Part shown: one piece after another, positions 18,628-28,366 of the stretch
Position numbering within the stretch: the stretch's first letter is position 1
How the letters are laid out: each line of letters starts with the position of its first letter
NCBI RefSeq assembly: GCF_030238365.1
Contig: NZ_JASSOT010000048.1
Coordinates: forward strand, 1 to 64,000
Direction of reading: 5' to 3'
DNA: 64,000 nucleotides
From: Lelliottia wanjuensis
GTDB taxonomy: Bacteria; Pseudomonadota; Gammaproteobacteria; Enterobacterales; Enterobacteriaceae
Notes under the pieces: generated by a model
Seen by the model: the letters and a program-made list of their open reading frames with translations, nothing else
Told to the model about the DNA's origin: nothing
The model's database searches: none
Program-made: the position numbers and the translations under genes

Positions 18628-21242
18628 GTCGGCTATCCAGCTGGTTACTCATCCCGCCCGTCAGCGCGCGTTTAGGCGAGCGCTACCGGAACTATCGCCG
18701 TCACGGTGCGTCAGCCTTCAGCGCCGCGATGGGCTGTTTCTGGATCATTCTGGCATGGATGTTTATCCCCCTCGAACACCCGCGCTGGCAGCACATTCGC
18801 GCGCGCCATCGCGAGCTCTATCCGCATCTCGACCCCGATCGCCCGCGCCCGCTGGACCCCGCGCGATACGCCCTGCAGGCGTTATGGCTGATTGCGACCC
18901 AGGCGAAACAGCAAAGAACCGAGCCGCGCTGGCGCAGCGTGAGTCGCTTAAAAAATCTGCGTGGTCGTTACCATCAGTGGCTGGAAACGCTGCCTGAGCG
19001 CGTCAGCGACCAGACCAGCCATCTGGATAAGCAAAAAGAGCTGGGGCATCTGCACCCCGGCTTGCGGCGTTTTATTCTGGGCGTGATCGTCGTGTTCTCG
19101 CTCATTCTGGCGCTGGTCTGTATCACCCAGCCGTTTAACCCGCTGGCGCAGTTTATCTTCCTGATGCTGCTGTGGGGCGTGGCGCTGCTGGTGCGGCGTA
19201 TTCCGGGGCGCTTCTCGGCAATGATGCTGATTGTGCTCTCGCTCACCGTCTCCTGCCGCTACATCTGGTGGCGCTATACCTCGACCCTGAACTGGGATGA
19301 CCCGGTCAGCCTGACCTGCGGTTTGATTCTGCTGTTCGCCGAAACCTACGCATGGATCGTCCTGGTACTCGGCTATTTCCAGGTGGTCTGGCCGCTCAAC
19401 CGCCAGCCGGTTCCGCTGCCAAAAGACACCGAACAGTGGCCGACGGTGGATATTTTCGTTCCGACCTACAACGAAGATCTGAGCGTGGTGAAAAACACCA
19501 TCTACGCCTCTCTCGGCATCGACTGGCCGAAAGATAAGCTCAATATCTGGATTCTGGACGACGGCGGCCGCGAAGAGTTTCGTCAGTTCGCCGACAGCGT
19601 CGGGGTGAAATACGTCGCCCGTACCACCCACGAACACGCGAAAGCCGGGAACATCAACAACGCGCTGCAATACGCCACCGGCGAATTCGTCTCGATTTTC
19701 GACTGCGACCACGTGCCGACGCGCTCGTTCCTGCAGATGACCATGGGCTGGTTCCTGAAAGAGAAAGAGCTGGCGATGATGCAGACGCCGCACCACTTCT
19801 TCTCGCCGGACCCGTTTGAGCGCAACCTCGGGCGTTTTCGCAAGACGCCAAACGAAGGCACGCTGTTCTACGGTCTGGTGCAGGACGGGAACGACATGTG
19901 GGATGCGACCTTCTTCTGCGGCTCCTGTGCGGTCATTCGCCGTAAACCGCTGGATGAAATCGGCGGTATCGCCGTCGAAACTGTCACCGAAGATGCGCAC
20001 ACCTCTCTGCGCCTGCACCGTCGCGGCTACACCTCGGCGTACATGCGTATTCCGCAGGCGGCAGGGCTGGCGACCGAATCCCTGTCCGCGCACATCGGCC
20101 AGCGTATCCGCTGGGCGCGCGGGATGGTGCAGATTTTCCGTCTCGATAACCCGCTGACGGGTAAAGGGCTGAAGCTCGCGCAGCGCCTGTGCTACGTCAA
20201 CGCCATGTTCCACTTCCTGTCCGGTATCCCGCGGCTGATCTTCCTCACCGCGCCGCTGGCGTTCCTGCTGCTGCACGCGTACATCATCTTTGCCCCGGCG
20301 CTGATGATTGCCCTGTTCGTGCTCCCGCACATGATCCACGCCAGCCTGACCAACTCGAAGATTCAGGGGAAATACCGCCACTCGTTCTGGAGTGAAATCT
20401 ACGAAACGGTGCTGGCCTGGTATATCGCGCCGCCGACGCTGGTGGCACTGATTAACCCGCACAAAGGGAAATTCAACGTCACCGCCAAAGGTGGCCTGGT
20501 GGAAGAGGAGTATGTCGACTGGGTGATCTCCCGACCGTACATCTTCCTCGTGCTGCTGAATATCTTCGGCGTGCTGGTGGGGATCTGGCGCTACTTCTAC
20601 GGCCCGGAAAACGAAGTGCTGACCGTGTTCGTCAGCCTCGCGTGGGTCTTCTATAACCTGATTATCCTCGGCGGCGCGGTGGCGGTATCGGTGGAGAGCA
20701 AGCAGGTTCGCCGCTCCCATCGCGTCGAAATCTCCATGCCCGCAGCCATTGCCCGTGAAGACGGCCATCTCTTCTCCTGTACCGTTCAGGACTTCTCCGA
20801 CGGCGGCTTAGGCATCAAGATCAACGGCCAGGCAAAAGTGCTTGAAGGGCAGAAGGTCAAACTGCTGCTCAAGCGTGGCCAACAGGAGTACGTATTCCCG
20901 ACGCAGGTCATGCGTGTGGCGGGCAATGAAGTGGGGCTGCAGCTGATGCCGCTCACCAAAAAGCAACATATCGATTTTGTACAGTGCACGTTCGCCCGCG
21001 CGGATACGTGGGCGCTCTGGCAGGACAGCTTCCCGGAAGATAAACCACTGGAAAGTCTGCTGGATATTCTGAAGTTGGGGTTCCGTGGTTATCGCCACCT
21101 TGCAGAATTTGCTCCGCCGTCAGTGAAAATAATTTTCCGGTCACTTACCTCGCTGGTTTCCTGGGTGGTGTCGTTTATCCCTCGTCGTCCTGAGCGGGAT
21201 GAGGCGAAACAGCAACCGGACCCGGTTATGGCTCAACAATGA
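18624..21242 (+). CDS. bcsA: Cellulose synthase catalytic subunit BcsA (second copy)
   Basis: This UDP-forming cellulose synthase is nearly collinear with E. coli BcsA. Starting at the ATG overlapping the bcsQ stop gives 872 residues, the E. coli length. It has the long cytosolic and membrane N-terminal extension (about 1-170) missing from the first copy. GT2 motifs are present: DCD at 360-362, TED at 455-457 and QRIRW at 493-497. The PilZ domain keeps R696-R700 and DFSDGG (723-728), so c-di-GMP activation is expected. Conservation is very high through the catalytic core. A region after residue 830 (RRPERDEAKQQPDP) is a variable charged tail. Confidence 0.98.
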   Translation: MSRLSSWLLIPPVSARLGERYRNYRRHGASAFSAAMGCFWIILAWMFIPLEHPRWQHIRARHRELYPHLDPDRPRPLDPARYALQALWLIATQAKQQRTEPRWRSVSRLKNLRGRYHQWLETLPERVSDQTSHLDKQKELGHLHPGLRRFILGVIVVFSLILALVCITQPFNPLAQFIFLMLLWGVALLVRRIPGRFSAMMLIVLSLTVSCRYIWWRYTSTLNWDDPVSLTCGLILLFAETYAWIVLVLGYFQVVWPLNRQPVPLPKDTEQWPTVDIFVPTYNEDLSVVKNTIYASLGIDWPKDKLNIWILDDGGREEFRQFADSVGVKYVARTTHEHAKAGNINNALQYATGEFVSIFDCDHVPTRSFLQMTMGWFLKEKELAMMQTPHHFFSPDPFERNLGRFRKTPNEGTLFYGLVQDGNDMWDATFFCGSCAVIRRKPLDEIGGIAVETVTEDAHTSLRLHRRGYTSAYMRIPQAAGLATESLSAHIGQRIRWARGMVQIFRLDNPLTGKGLKLAQRLCYVNAMFHFLSGIPRLIFLTAPLAFLLLHAYIIFAPALMIALFVLPHMIHASLTNSKIQGKYRHSFWSEIYETVLAWYIAPPTLVALINPHKGKFNVTAKGGLVEEEYVDWVISRPYIFLVLLNIFGVLVGIWRYFYGPENEVLTVFVSLAWVFYNLIILGGAVAVSVESKQVRRSHRVEISMPAAIAREDGHLFSCTVQDFSDGGLGIKINGQAKVLEGQKVKLLLKRGQQEYVFPTQVMRVAGNEVGLQLMPLTKKQHIDFVQCTFARADTWALWQDSFPEDKPLESLLDILKLGFRGYRHLAEFAPPSVKIIFRSLTSLVSWVVSFIPRRPERDEAKQQPDPVMAQQ

Positions 21243-21252
21243 TGATAACGCG

Positions 21253-23664
21253 ATGAAAAGAAAACTTTCCTGGATATGTGCTGTGGCGGCGCTGCCCGCA
21301 ATGATGGCTCAGGCGGCGCCTGAAAATACGCCTGCACCGACCGTACCTGTCGTCGCGCAAGCGACCGATCCGGTGGTCACCGCTGCGCCTTCGCAGACCG
21401 AAAACGTGGTACCGAATCAGCCAACGGAAGGCAACACCCTTCCGGGCACGCCAACAGGCGCTCAGGCGGTCGGCCAGGTGATGCCGGGTGTGAACGGTGC
21501 CAACGCGCCTATCGTTGCGGATAACATTCCGTCGCGTGACGTGAAGCTGACCTTTGCGCAGATTGCGCCGCCTCCGGGCAGCATGGTCCTGCGCGGGATC
21601 AACCCGAACGGCGGCGTTGAGTTTGGCATGCGCAGCGATGAAGTGGTCTCCAGCGCGCTGCTGAATCTGGAATACACGCCATCGCCGTCCCTGCTGCCGG
21701 TGCAGTCGCAGCTTAAGGTCTATCTCAACGATGAGCTGATGGGCGTGCTGCCGGTCACCAAAGAGCAGCTGGGCAAGAAAACCCTGGCTCAGGTGCCGAT
21801 CAACCCGCTGTTTATCACCGACTTTAACCGAGTGCGTCTTGAGTTTGTCGGCCACTACCGCGACGTCTGCGAAAACCCGGCCAGCAGCACGCTGTGGATG
21901 GACGTGGGTCGTAACTCGTCCCTGAACATGACCTACCAGACGCTGGCGGTGAAAAACGACCTCTCCGCCTTCCCGGTGCCGTTCTTTGACCCGCGCGACA
22001 ACCGCGAGCTGAACCTGCCGATCGTCTTTGCCGGTTCGCCGGATATCGCCCAGCAGCAGGCGGCGACCATCGTCTCCTCCTGGTTTGGTTCCCGCTCCGG
22101 CTGGCGCGGACAGAGCTTCCCGGTGCTGTTCGACAAGCTGCCGGACAGAAACGCCATTGTGTTTGCCACCAACGACAAACGCCCGTCCTTCCTGCGCGAC
22201 CATCCGGAAGTGAAAGGTCCGACCGTCGAAATGATGAGTCATCCGGATAAGCCGTATGTGAAGCTGTTAGTGGTCTTCGGTCGTGATGACAAAGATCTGG
22301 TTCAGGCCGCGAAGGGCATTGCCCAGGGTAACGTCCTGTTCCGCGGCAACAGCGTCGACATTGGCGAAGTGAAACCGCTGCTGACGCGTAAGCCGTATGA
22401 CGCGCCAAACTGGATCCGCACCGATCGCGCGGTCACCTTCGGCGAGCTGAAAACCTATGAAGAGCAGCTCCAGTCAACGGGTCTTGAACCGTCCGCGATC
22501 AACGTCTCTCTGAATCTGCCACCGGATCTTTATCTGCTGCGCAGCAACGGGATCGATATCGATCTGAACTACCGCTACACCGCGCCGCCGACCAAAGACA
22601 GCTCGCGGATGGATATCAGCCTGAACAACCAGTTCCTGCAATCCTTCCCGCTGACCAGCAGTCAGGACACCAACAAACTGCTGCTGCGTCTGCCGGTGCT
22701 TCAGGGTCTGCTGGACGGTAAAACGGACGTCTCCATTCCGGCGCTGAAACTCGGGGCGATGAACCAGTTACGCTTTGATTTCCAGTACATGAACCCGATG
22801 CCGGGCGGTTCGGTGGATAACTGCATCACCTTCCAGCCGGTGGCGAACCACGTGGTGATCGGTGACGACTCCACCATCGACTTCTCGAAGTATTACCACT
22901 TCATCGCCCTGCCGGATCTGCGTGCCTTTGCCAACGCCAGCTTCCCGTTCAGCCGCATGGCCGACCTGTCTGAAACCATCGTGGTGATGCCAAAAGCGCC
23001 AAACGAAGGTCAGGTCACGACCCTGCTCGACGCCATGGCCTCCGTGGGGGCGCAAACCGGCTTACCGGCGATTAACGTCACGCTGACGGATGATGGCAGC
23101 CAGATTCAGGGCAAAGACGCCGATATCATGCTCATCGGGAACATCCCGGATAAGCTGAAAGACGATAAACGTATCGACCTGCTGGTCCATGCGACCGAGT
23201 CCTGGGTCAACACGCCGCTGCGCCAGACCGCCTTCCCAAGCATCATGCCGGATAAAGCCGACCGCGAAGCGAGCGTACAGACGAACGTCAATTCGCAAGG
23301 CCCGATGGCGGCGATTGTCGGCTTCCAGTCTCCGTACAACGATCAGCGCAGCGTCATCGCCCTGCTGGCAGACAGCCCGCGTGGCTACGAGCTGCTGAAC
23401 ACGGCGATGAACGACAGCGGCAAGCGGGCGGCAATGTTTGGTTCGGTGGCGGTGATCCGTGAATCGGGCGTTAACAGTCTGCGCGTCGGCGACGTCTATT
23501 ACGTTGGCCATCTGCCGTGGTTCGAGCGTCTGTGGTATGCCCTGGCGAACCACCCGGTGCTGTTAGCGGTATTCGCGGCGATCAGCGTCGTGCTGCTGGC
23601 GTGGGTGATGTGGCGTCTGCTGCGTATCATCAGCCGTCGTCGTCTGCATTCGGATCGTGAGTAA
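21253..23664 (+). CDS. bcsB: Cellulose synthase periplasmic subunit BcsB (second copy)
   Basis: Starting at the ATG at 21253, where MKRKLSWICAVAALP aligns with the E. coli N-terminus, the protein has 803 residues. It carries a signal peptide, a Pro/Thr/Val-rich variable spacer (about 20-85), the conserved start of the folded domain (SRDVKLTFAQIAPPPGSMVL), alternating carbohydrate-binding and flavodoxin-like modules, and a C-terminal anchor helix (VLLAVFAAISVVLLAWVMW) with an RRRLHS basic tail. It begins 10 bases after the bcsA stop. It forms the periplasmic crown over the second BcsA. Confidence 0.97.
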   Translation: MKRKLSWICAVAALPAMMAQAAPENTPAPTVPVVAQATDPVVTAAPSQTENVVPNQPTEGNTLPGTPTGAQAVGQVMPGVNGANAPIVADNIPSRDVKLTFAQIAPPPGSMVLRGINPNGGVEFGMRSDEVVSSALLNLEYTPSPSLLPVQSQLKVYLNDELMGVLPVTKEQLGKKTLAQVPINPLFITDFNRVRLEFVGHYRDVCENPASSTLWMDVGRNSSLNMTYQTLAVKNDLSAFPVPFFDPRDNRELNLPIVFAGSPDIAQQQAATIVSSWFGSRSGWRGQSFPVLFDKLPDRNAIVFATNDKRPSFLRDHPEVKGPTVEMMSHPDKPYVKLLVVFGRDDKDLVQAAKGIAQGNVLFRGNSVDIGEVKPLLTRKPYDAPNWIRTDRAVTFGELKTYEEQLQSTGLEPSAINVSLNLPPDLYLLRSNGIDIDLNYRYTAPPTKDSSRMDISLNNQFLQSFPLTSSQDTNKLLLRLPVLQGLLDGKTDVSIPALKLGAMNQLRFDFQYMNPMPGGSVDNCITFQPVANHVVIGDDSTIDFSKYYHFIALPDLRAFANASFPFSRMADLSETIVVMPKAPNEGQVTTLLDAMASVGAQTGLPAINVTLTDDGSQIQGKDADIMLIGNIPDKLKDDKRIDLLVHATESWVNTPLRQTAFPSIMPDKADREASVQTNVNSQGPMAAIVGFQSPYNDQRSVIALLADSPRGYELLNTAMNDSGKRAAMFGSVAVIRESGVNSLRVGDVYYVGHLPWFERLWYALANHPVLLAVFAAISVVLLAWVMWRLLRIISRRRLHSDRE

Positions 23665-23670
23665 CCGGTG

Positions 23671-24777
23671 ATGAAAGGGTTTCGCTGGTGCGTAATGGCG
23701 ATGGTGGTAATGGCGGCGGCGAACGTTCGCGCCGCCTGCACCTGGCCTGCCTGGGATCAGTTTAAAAAGGACTACATCAGCGAGGGCGGGCGCGTCATTG
23801 ACCCCAGTGACGCGCGCAAAATCAGCACCTCCGAGGGGCAAAGCTACGCGCTGTTCTTTGCCCTCGCGGCGAACGACCGTAAGACCTTTGATCTGCTGCT
23901 CGACTGGACGCGCGACAACCTCGCGCAGGGCGATCTGAGCCAGCATCTCCCCGCCTGGCTGTGGGGGCAGAAAGAGAAAGACGCCTGGGCGGTGATCGAC
24001 AGCAATTCCGCGTCGGATGCCGATATCTGGATCGCCTGGTCGCTGCTGGAAGCGGGGCGTTTATGGAACGCGCCGGACTACACCGCGACCGGGAAAGCGC
24101 TGCTCAAACGCATTGCCCGCGAAGAGGTGGTCAAAGTGCCGGGTCTGGGGCTGATGCTGCTGCCCGGTAAAATCGGCTTTGCCGAAGAGACCTCCTGGCG
24201 CTTCAACCCGAGCTATCTCCCGCCCCAGCTGGCGAACTATTTCACCCGCTATGGCGCACCCTGGACCACGCTTCGCGAAACCAATTTGCGACTGCTGCTG
24301 GAAACCGCGCCAAAGGGCTTTTCACCCGACTGGGTGCAGTATCAAAAAAATAAGGGCTGGCAGCTGAAGCCAGAAAAAACGTTTATCGGCAGCTACGATG
24401 CGATTCGCGTCTATCTCTGGGCGGGCATGTTGCACGACCGGGATCCGCAGAAAACGCGGCTGCTGGCACGTTTTAAACCCATGACGACGATGACAACAAA
24501 AAAAGGCGTTCCGCCGGAGAAGGTCGATGTCGCCAGCGGTAAAACCACGGGCGATGGCCCGGTCGGTTTCTCCGCCTCACTGCTGCCGTTTTTACAAGAC
24601 CGCGACGCACAAGCGGTGCAACGCCAGCGTGTTGCCGACCATTTTCCCGGTAATGACGCCTATTACAGCTACGTACTGACCCTGTTTGGACAAGGATGGG
24701 ATCAGCATCGTTTTCGTTTCACCGCAAAGGGTGAGTTACACCCTGACTGGGGCCAGGAATGCGCAAGTTCTCATTAA
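23671..24777 (+). CDS. bcsZ: Periplasmic endo-1,4-beta-glucanase BcsZ, GH8 (second copy)
   Basis: A GH8 cellulase of 368 residues when started at the ATG of 23671; a GTG one codon earlier is possible but less likely. The signal peptide ends near [11 protein letters not shown]. The catalytic acid is Glu55 (TSEGQSY) and Asp116 lies in [11 protein letters not shown], matching the E. coli numbering exactly. Its 3' end overlaps bcsC by 19 bases, as in E. coli. It trims and regulates cellulose during secretion by the second complex. Confidence 0.97.
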   Translation: MKGFRWCVMAMVVMAAANVRAACTWPAWDQFKKDYISEGGRVIDPSDARKISTSEGQSYALFFALAANDRKTFDLLLDWTRDNLAQGDLSQHLPAWLWGQKEKDAWAVIDSNSASDADIWIAWSLLEAGRLWNAPDYTATGKALLKRIAREEVVKVPGLGLMLLPGKIGFAEETSWRFNPSYLPPQLANYFTRYGAPWTTLRETNLRLLLETAPKGFSPDWVQYQKNKGWQLKPEKTFIGSYDAIRVYLWAGMLHDRDPQKTRLLARFKPMTTMTTKKGVPPEKVDVASGKTTGDGPVGFSASLLPFLQDRDAQAVQRQRVADHFPGNDAYYSYVLTLFGQGWDQHRFRFTAKGELHPDWGQECASSH

Positions 24778-27700
24778 GTTTACTCAGTTTATCGCTCGGC
24801 TTAACGCTGATGCCGCTGGCGCAGGCCGCCAACTCCCCGCAGCAACAACAGCTGCTGGAGCAGGTGCGTCTGGGCGAATCGACCCACCGCGAAGATCTGG
24901 TTCGCCAGTCGCTGTATCGCCTTGAGTTGATCGACCCCAATAACCCGGACGTCATCGCCGCGCGTTTCCGCTACCTGCTGCGACAGGGCGATAACGCCGG
25001 AGCGCAGAAAGAGTTAGACCGGCTGAAAGGACTTGCCCCGACCTCCGGCGCCTATAAATCATCGCGCAACGCCATGACGCTCTCCACGCCGGAAGGGCGT
25101 CAGGAGCTGCAGCAGGCGCGTCTGCTGGCGACCACCGGCCATACCCAGGAGGCGATTGACGCCTACGACAAACTGTTCGCCGGGAATCCTCCCGACGCCA
25201 CTCTCGCGACAGAATACTGGTCCGTGGTGGCGAAAAGCCCGGCTCGCCGCAACGAAGCCATTGACCATCTCAGACGCATCAACGCCACTAACCCTGGCAA
25301 TACGGATCTGCAGAACACGCTGGCGCAGCTGCTGTTCCAGAGCGGACGCCGCGACGAAGGCTTTGCCGTGCTTGAGCAGATGGCGAAATCCAACGCCGGA
25401 CGCGATGCTGCTTCCAGTCTCTGGTATCAGCAAATCAAAGACCTGCCGGTCAGTTCCGGCAGCGTAAAAGCGCTTCAGGACTATCTGCAGGTGTTCAGCG
25501 CGGGCGATAACGTCACCGCTGCACGCTCCCAGCTTGAAGCCCAGCAAAAACAGCTGGCCGATCCAGCTTTCCGTGCCAAAGCCGAAGGGCTGGCCGCCGT
25601 AGAGGCGGGACAGGGCGGAAAAGCGGTGTCGGAACTCCAGCAGGCGGTCAGCGCCAATCACGCCGACAGCGAAGCCGTGGGCGCGCTGGGGCAAGCCTAT
25701 TCTCAGCGCGGGGATCGTGCCCGCGCCGTTGCCCAGTTTGAAAAAGCGATCGCCCTCGACCCGCAGAGCGACAACCGCGGCAAATGGGACAGCCTGCTGA
25801 AAGTGAACCGCTACTGGCTGCTGATCCAGCAGGGGGACGCGGCGCTGAAAGCCAACAACGTCCCGCAGGCGGAACGCTATTATCAGCAGGCGCGGAATAT
25901 CGACAACACCGACAGCTATGCGGTGCTGGGCCTCGGCGATGCCGCCGTGGCGCGCAAAGATAACACCGCCGCCGAGCGCTTCTATCGTCAGGCTCTGCGG
26001 ATGGACAGCGGGAACAGCAATGCGGTGCGCGGGCTGGCGAATATCTACCGCGCCGAATCGCCGGAAAAAGCCGATCAGTTCATCCGCTCGCTCTCCAACA
26101 GCCAGCGTCGCAGCATCGATGATATCGAACGCAGCCTGACCAACGACCGGCTCTCAGCCCAGGCGGAACAGCTGGAAAACGAGGGCAAATTTGCCCAGGC
26201 GGCAGAGATTCAGCGCCGCCGTCTGGCGCTTTCGCCGGGCGATGTGTGGATCACCTACCGCCTGTCGCGGGATCTCTACAGCGCCGGACAGCGCAGCCAG
26301 GCAGACACCCTGATGCGCCAGCTGGCCAGCCAAAAACCGAACGATCCGGAGCAGGTATACGCCTACGGGTTATACCTCTCTGGTAATAATCAGGACCGCG
26401 CCGCGCTCGCCCATCTGAACACCCTCCCGCGCGAGAAGTGGAGCGGCAACATTCAGGAGCTGGCCGACCGTCTGCAAAGCGATCAGGTGCTGGAAACCGC
26501 CAACCGCCTGCGCGACAGCGGCCAGGAGCGCGAGGCGGAAACCCTGCTGCGTCAGCAGCCGCCTTCCACGCGCATCGAATTAACGCTGGCCGACTGGGCG
26601 CAGCAGCGCGGGGATAACGCCTCGGCCAAAGCGGCGTACAACAGCGTGCTGCAACGCGAAGCGCAAAACGAAGACGCGCTGCTGGGCCTCGCGGAAGTGT
26701 ATATCGCGGAAGGCAACAAGGACGCGGCCCGCGCTGAACTGGCGAAACTGCCCGCCGGGCAGAACGGCGAAGCGCCGTCGATCAACATGCAGCGCCGCGT
26801 GGCGCGAGTGCAGTCCGATCTCGGCGATACGGCTGCCGCGCAGCAGACCTTCAACAAAATCATTCCGCAGGCCAAATCTCAGCCACCGTCGATGGAAAGT
26901 GCGCTGGTCCTGCGCGATGCGGCCAACTTCCAGGCCCAGAGCGGCCAGCCGAAGCAGGCGCTGGAAACCTACAAAGATGCAATGGTCGCCTCTGGCGTCA
27001 CCACCACGCGCCCTGAAGATAACGACAGCTTTACCCGTCTGACGCGCAATGACGAAAAAGACGACTGGCTGAAACGCGGCGTGCGCAGCGACGCGGCGGA
27101 TCTGTATAAACAGCAGGACGTGAACGTCACCCTGCAGCATGATTACTGGGGCTCCAGCGGCACGGGCGGTTACTCCGACCTGAAAGCGCACACCACCATG
27201 CTGCACGTGGACGCACCGCTGTCGGACGGACGGATGTTCTTCCGTACCGACATGGTGAATATGGATGTTGGGACCTTTAGCCAAAAAAGCGACGGTACCT
27301 ATTCCCCGCATTTCGGGACTTGCTATGACGTTCCATGCGTGGGCGGCGATCGCAGTCAATCTGATAGCGGCGCAAGCGTCGCGGTGGGTTGGGAAAATGA
27401 CACCTGGGCGATGGATATTGGCACAACGCCAATGGGCTTTGACGTCGTCGATGTTGTCGGCGGGTTAAGCTACAGCAATGATTTGGGGCCCATCGGTTAT
27501 ACGCTGAATGTGCATCGTCGGCCGATCTCAAGTTCCTTACTGGCTTTCGGTGGGCAAAAAGATCCTAACAGCAACACGGGCGAAACCTGGGGCGGCGTCA
27601 GAGCTAATGGTGGGGTAGTCAGCGCGAGTTACGATAAAGGTGAAGCCAACGGCGTTTGGGCGAGTCTGGGGGCGGATACGCTGGAAGGCAAAAATGTTGA

Positions 27701-28247
27701 GGATAACTGGCGCGTGCGCTGGATGACGGGCTATTACTACAAGCTTATCAATGAAAATAACCGACGGGTGACGGTCGGCCTCAACAACATGATTTGGCAC
27801 TACGACAAGGACTTGAGCAACTACACCCTTGGACAGGGCGGTTACTACAGCCCTCAGGAATATCTCTCGTTCTCCGTACCTGTTTTGTGGCGTCAGCGCA
27901 CTGAGAACTGGTCGTGGGAACTGGGGGGCTCGGTGTCGTGGTCACATTCCCGTACCAAAACTATGCCACGCTACCCGCTGCTGAACCTTATCCCTGCGGA
28001 TTACCGCGAGAAGGCGAGTGAGCAGACGGAGTCAGGGAGCAGCAGCCAGGGCACCGGTTACACCGCTCGTGCCATCATCGAACGTCGCGTCACCTCAAAC
28101 TGGTTTGTCGGTATGGGCGTCGATATTCAGCAGGCGAAAGATTACACCCCGAGCCATGCGCTGCTTTACGTGCGCTACTCGGCAGAGGGCTGGCAGGGCG
28201 ATATGGACTTGCCTCCGCAGCCGTTAACCCCTTACGCGGACTGGTAA
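24759..28247 (+). CDS. bcsC: Cellulose outer-membrane export protein BcsC (second copy)
   Basis: This 1162-residue protein is collinear with E. coli BcsC (1157 residues). It has a signal peptide ending at AQAANS, about 18-19 TPR units to around residue 770 (for example [19 protein letters not shown]), then the outer-membrane barrel from about residue 785 ([20 protein letters not shown]) to the terminal PYADW. One extracellular-loop region, [12 protein letters not shown] near residue 857, differs from E. coli but keeps the two cysteines. The DNA for the barrel (about 27260-27900) is visibly poorer in G+C than the TPR part. It ends the bcsR-Q-A-B-Z-C operon. Confidence 0.97.
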   Translation: MRKFSLSLLSLSLGLTLMPLAQAANSPQQQQLLEQVRLGESTHREDLVRQSLYRLELIDPNNPDVIAARFRYLLRQGDNAGAQKELDRLKGLAPTSGAYKSSRNAMTLSTPEGRQELQQARLLATTGHTQEAIDAYDKLFAGNPPDATLATEYWSVVAKSPARRNEAIDHLRRINATNPGNTDLQNTLAQLLFQSGRRDEGFAVLEQMAKSNAGRDAASSLWYQQIKDLPVSSGSVKALQDYLQVFSAGDNVTAARSQLEAQQKQLADPAFRAKAEGLAAVEAGQGGKAVSELQQAVSANHADSEAVGALGQAYSQRGDRARAVAQFEKAIALDPQSDNRGKWDSLLKVNRYWLLIQQGDAALKANNVPQAERYYQQARNIDNTDSYAVLGLGDAAVARKDNTAAERFYRQALRMDSGNSNAVRGLANIYRAESPEKADQFIRSLSNSQRRSIDDIERSLTNDRLSAQAEQLENEGKFAQAAEIQRRRLALSPGDVWITYRLSRDLYSAGQRSQADTLMRQLASQKPNDPEQVYAYGLYLSGNNQDRAALAHLNTLPREKWSGNIQELADRLQSDQVLETANRLRDSGQEREAETLLRQQPPSTRIELTLADWAQQRGDNASAKAAYNSVLQREAQNEDALLGLAEVYIAEGNKDAARAELAKLPAGQNGEAPSINMQRRVARVQSDLGDTAAAQQTFNKIIPQAKSQPPSMESALVLRDAANFQAQSGQPKQALETYKDAMVASGVTTTRPEDNDSFTRLTRNDEKDDWLKRGVRSDAADLYKQQDVNVTLQHDYWGSSGTGGYSDLKAHTTMLHVDAPLSDGRMFFRTDMVNMDVGTFSQKSDGTYSPHFGTCYDVPCVGGDRSQSDSGASVAVGWENDTWAMDIGTTPMGFDVVDVVGGLSYSNDLGPIGYTLNVHRRPISSSLLAFGGQKDPNSNTGETWGGVRANGGVVSASYDKGEANGVWASLGADTLEGKNVEDNWRVRWMTGYYYKLINENNRRVTVGLNNMIWHYDKDLSNYTLGQGGYYSPQEYLSFSVPVLWRQRTENWSWELGGSVSWSHSRTKTMPRYPLLNLIPADYREKASEQTESGSSSQGTGYTARAIIERRVTSNWFVGMGVDIQQAKDYTPSHALLYVRYSAEGWQGDMDLPPQPLTPYADW

Positions 28248-28301
28248 CCGGATTTATCTTTAATCCACTTCTTAGTCTCTCTTAAAATCGTCGCAATCGG
28301 G

Positions 28302-28341
28302 TATACTCCTCCGGGAATAGGGTAACGTTTTGTTACCCTAT
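28302..28341 (+). promoter_or_regulatory. pdeK promoter -10 and 5'-leader hairpin
   Basis: TATACT at 28302-28307 is a near-consensus -10 box. Transcription starting a few bases later would place a perfect 10-bp stem (ATAGGGTAAC / GTTACCCTAT, 28317-28341, 5-base loop) at the very 5' end of the pdeK message, 25 bases before the TTG start. It could be a transcript-protecting 5' hairpin or an operator; no T run follows, so it is not an intrinsic terminator. Confidence 0.6.
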
Positions 28342-28366
28342 GCTTCGGGTTTTGTGGAGAGTCAAT

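Noticed and set aside
18948..20768. Long open frame of 606 codons on the minus strand
   Set aside because: It lies fully antisense to the highly conserved bcsA and has a His/Arg/Gln-rich product typical of shadow frames in GC-rich genes.
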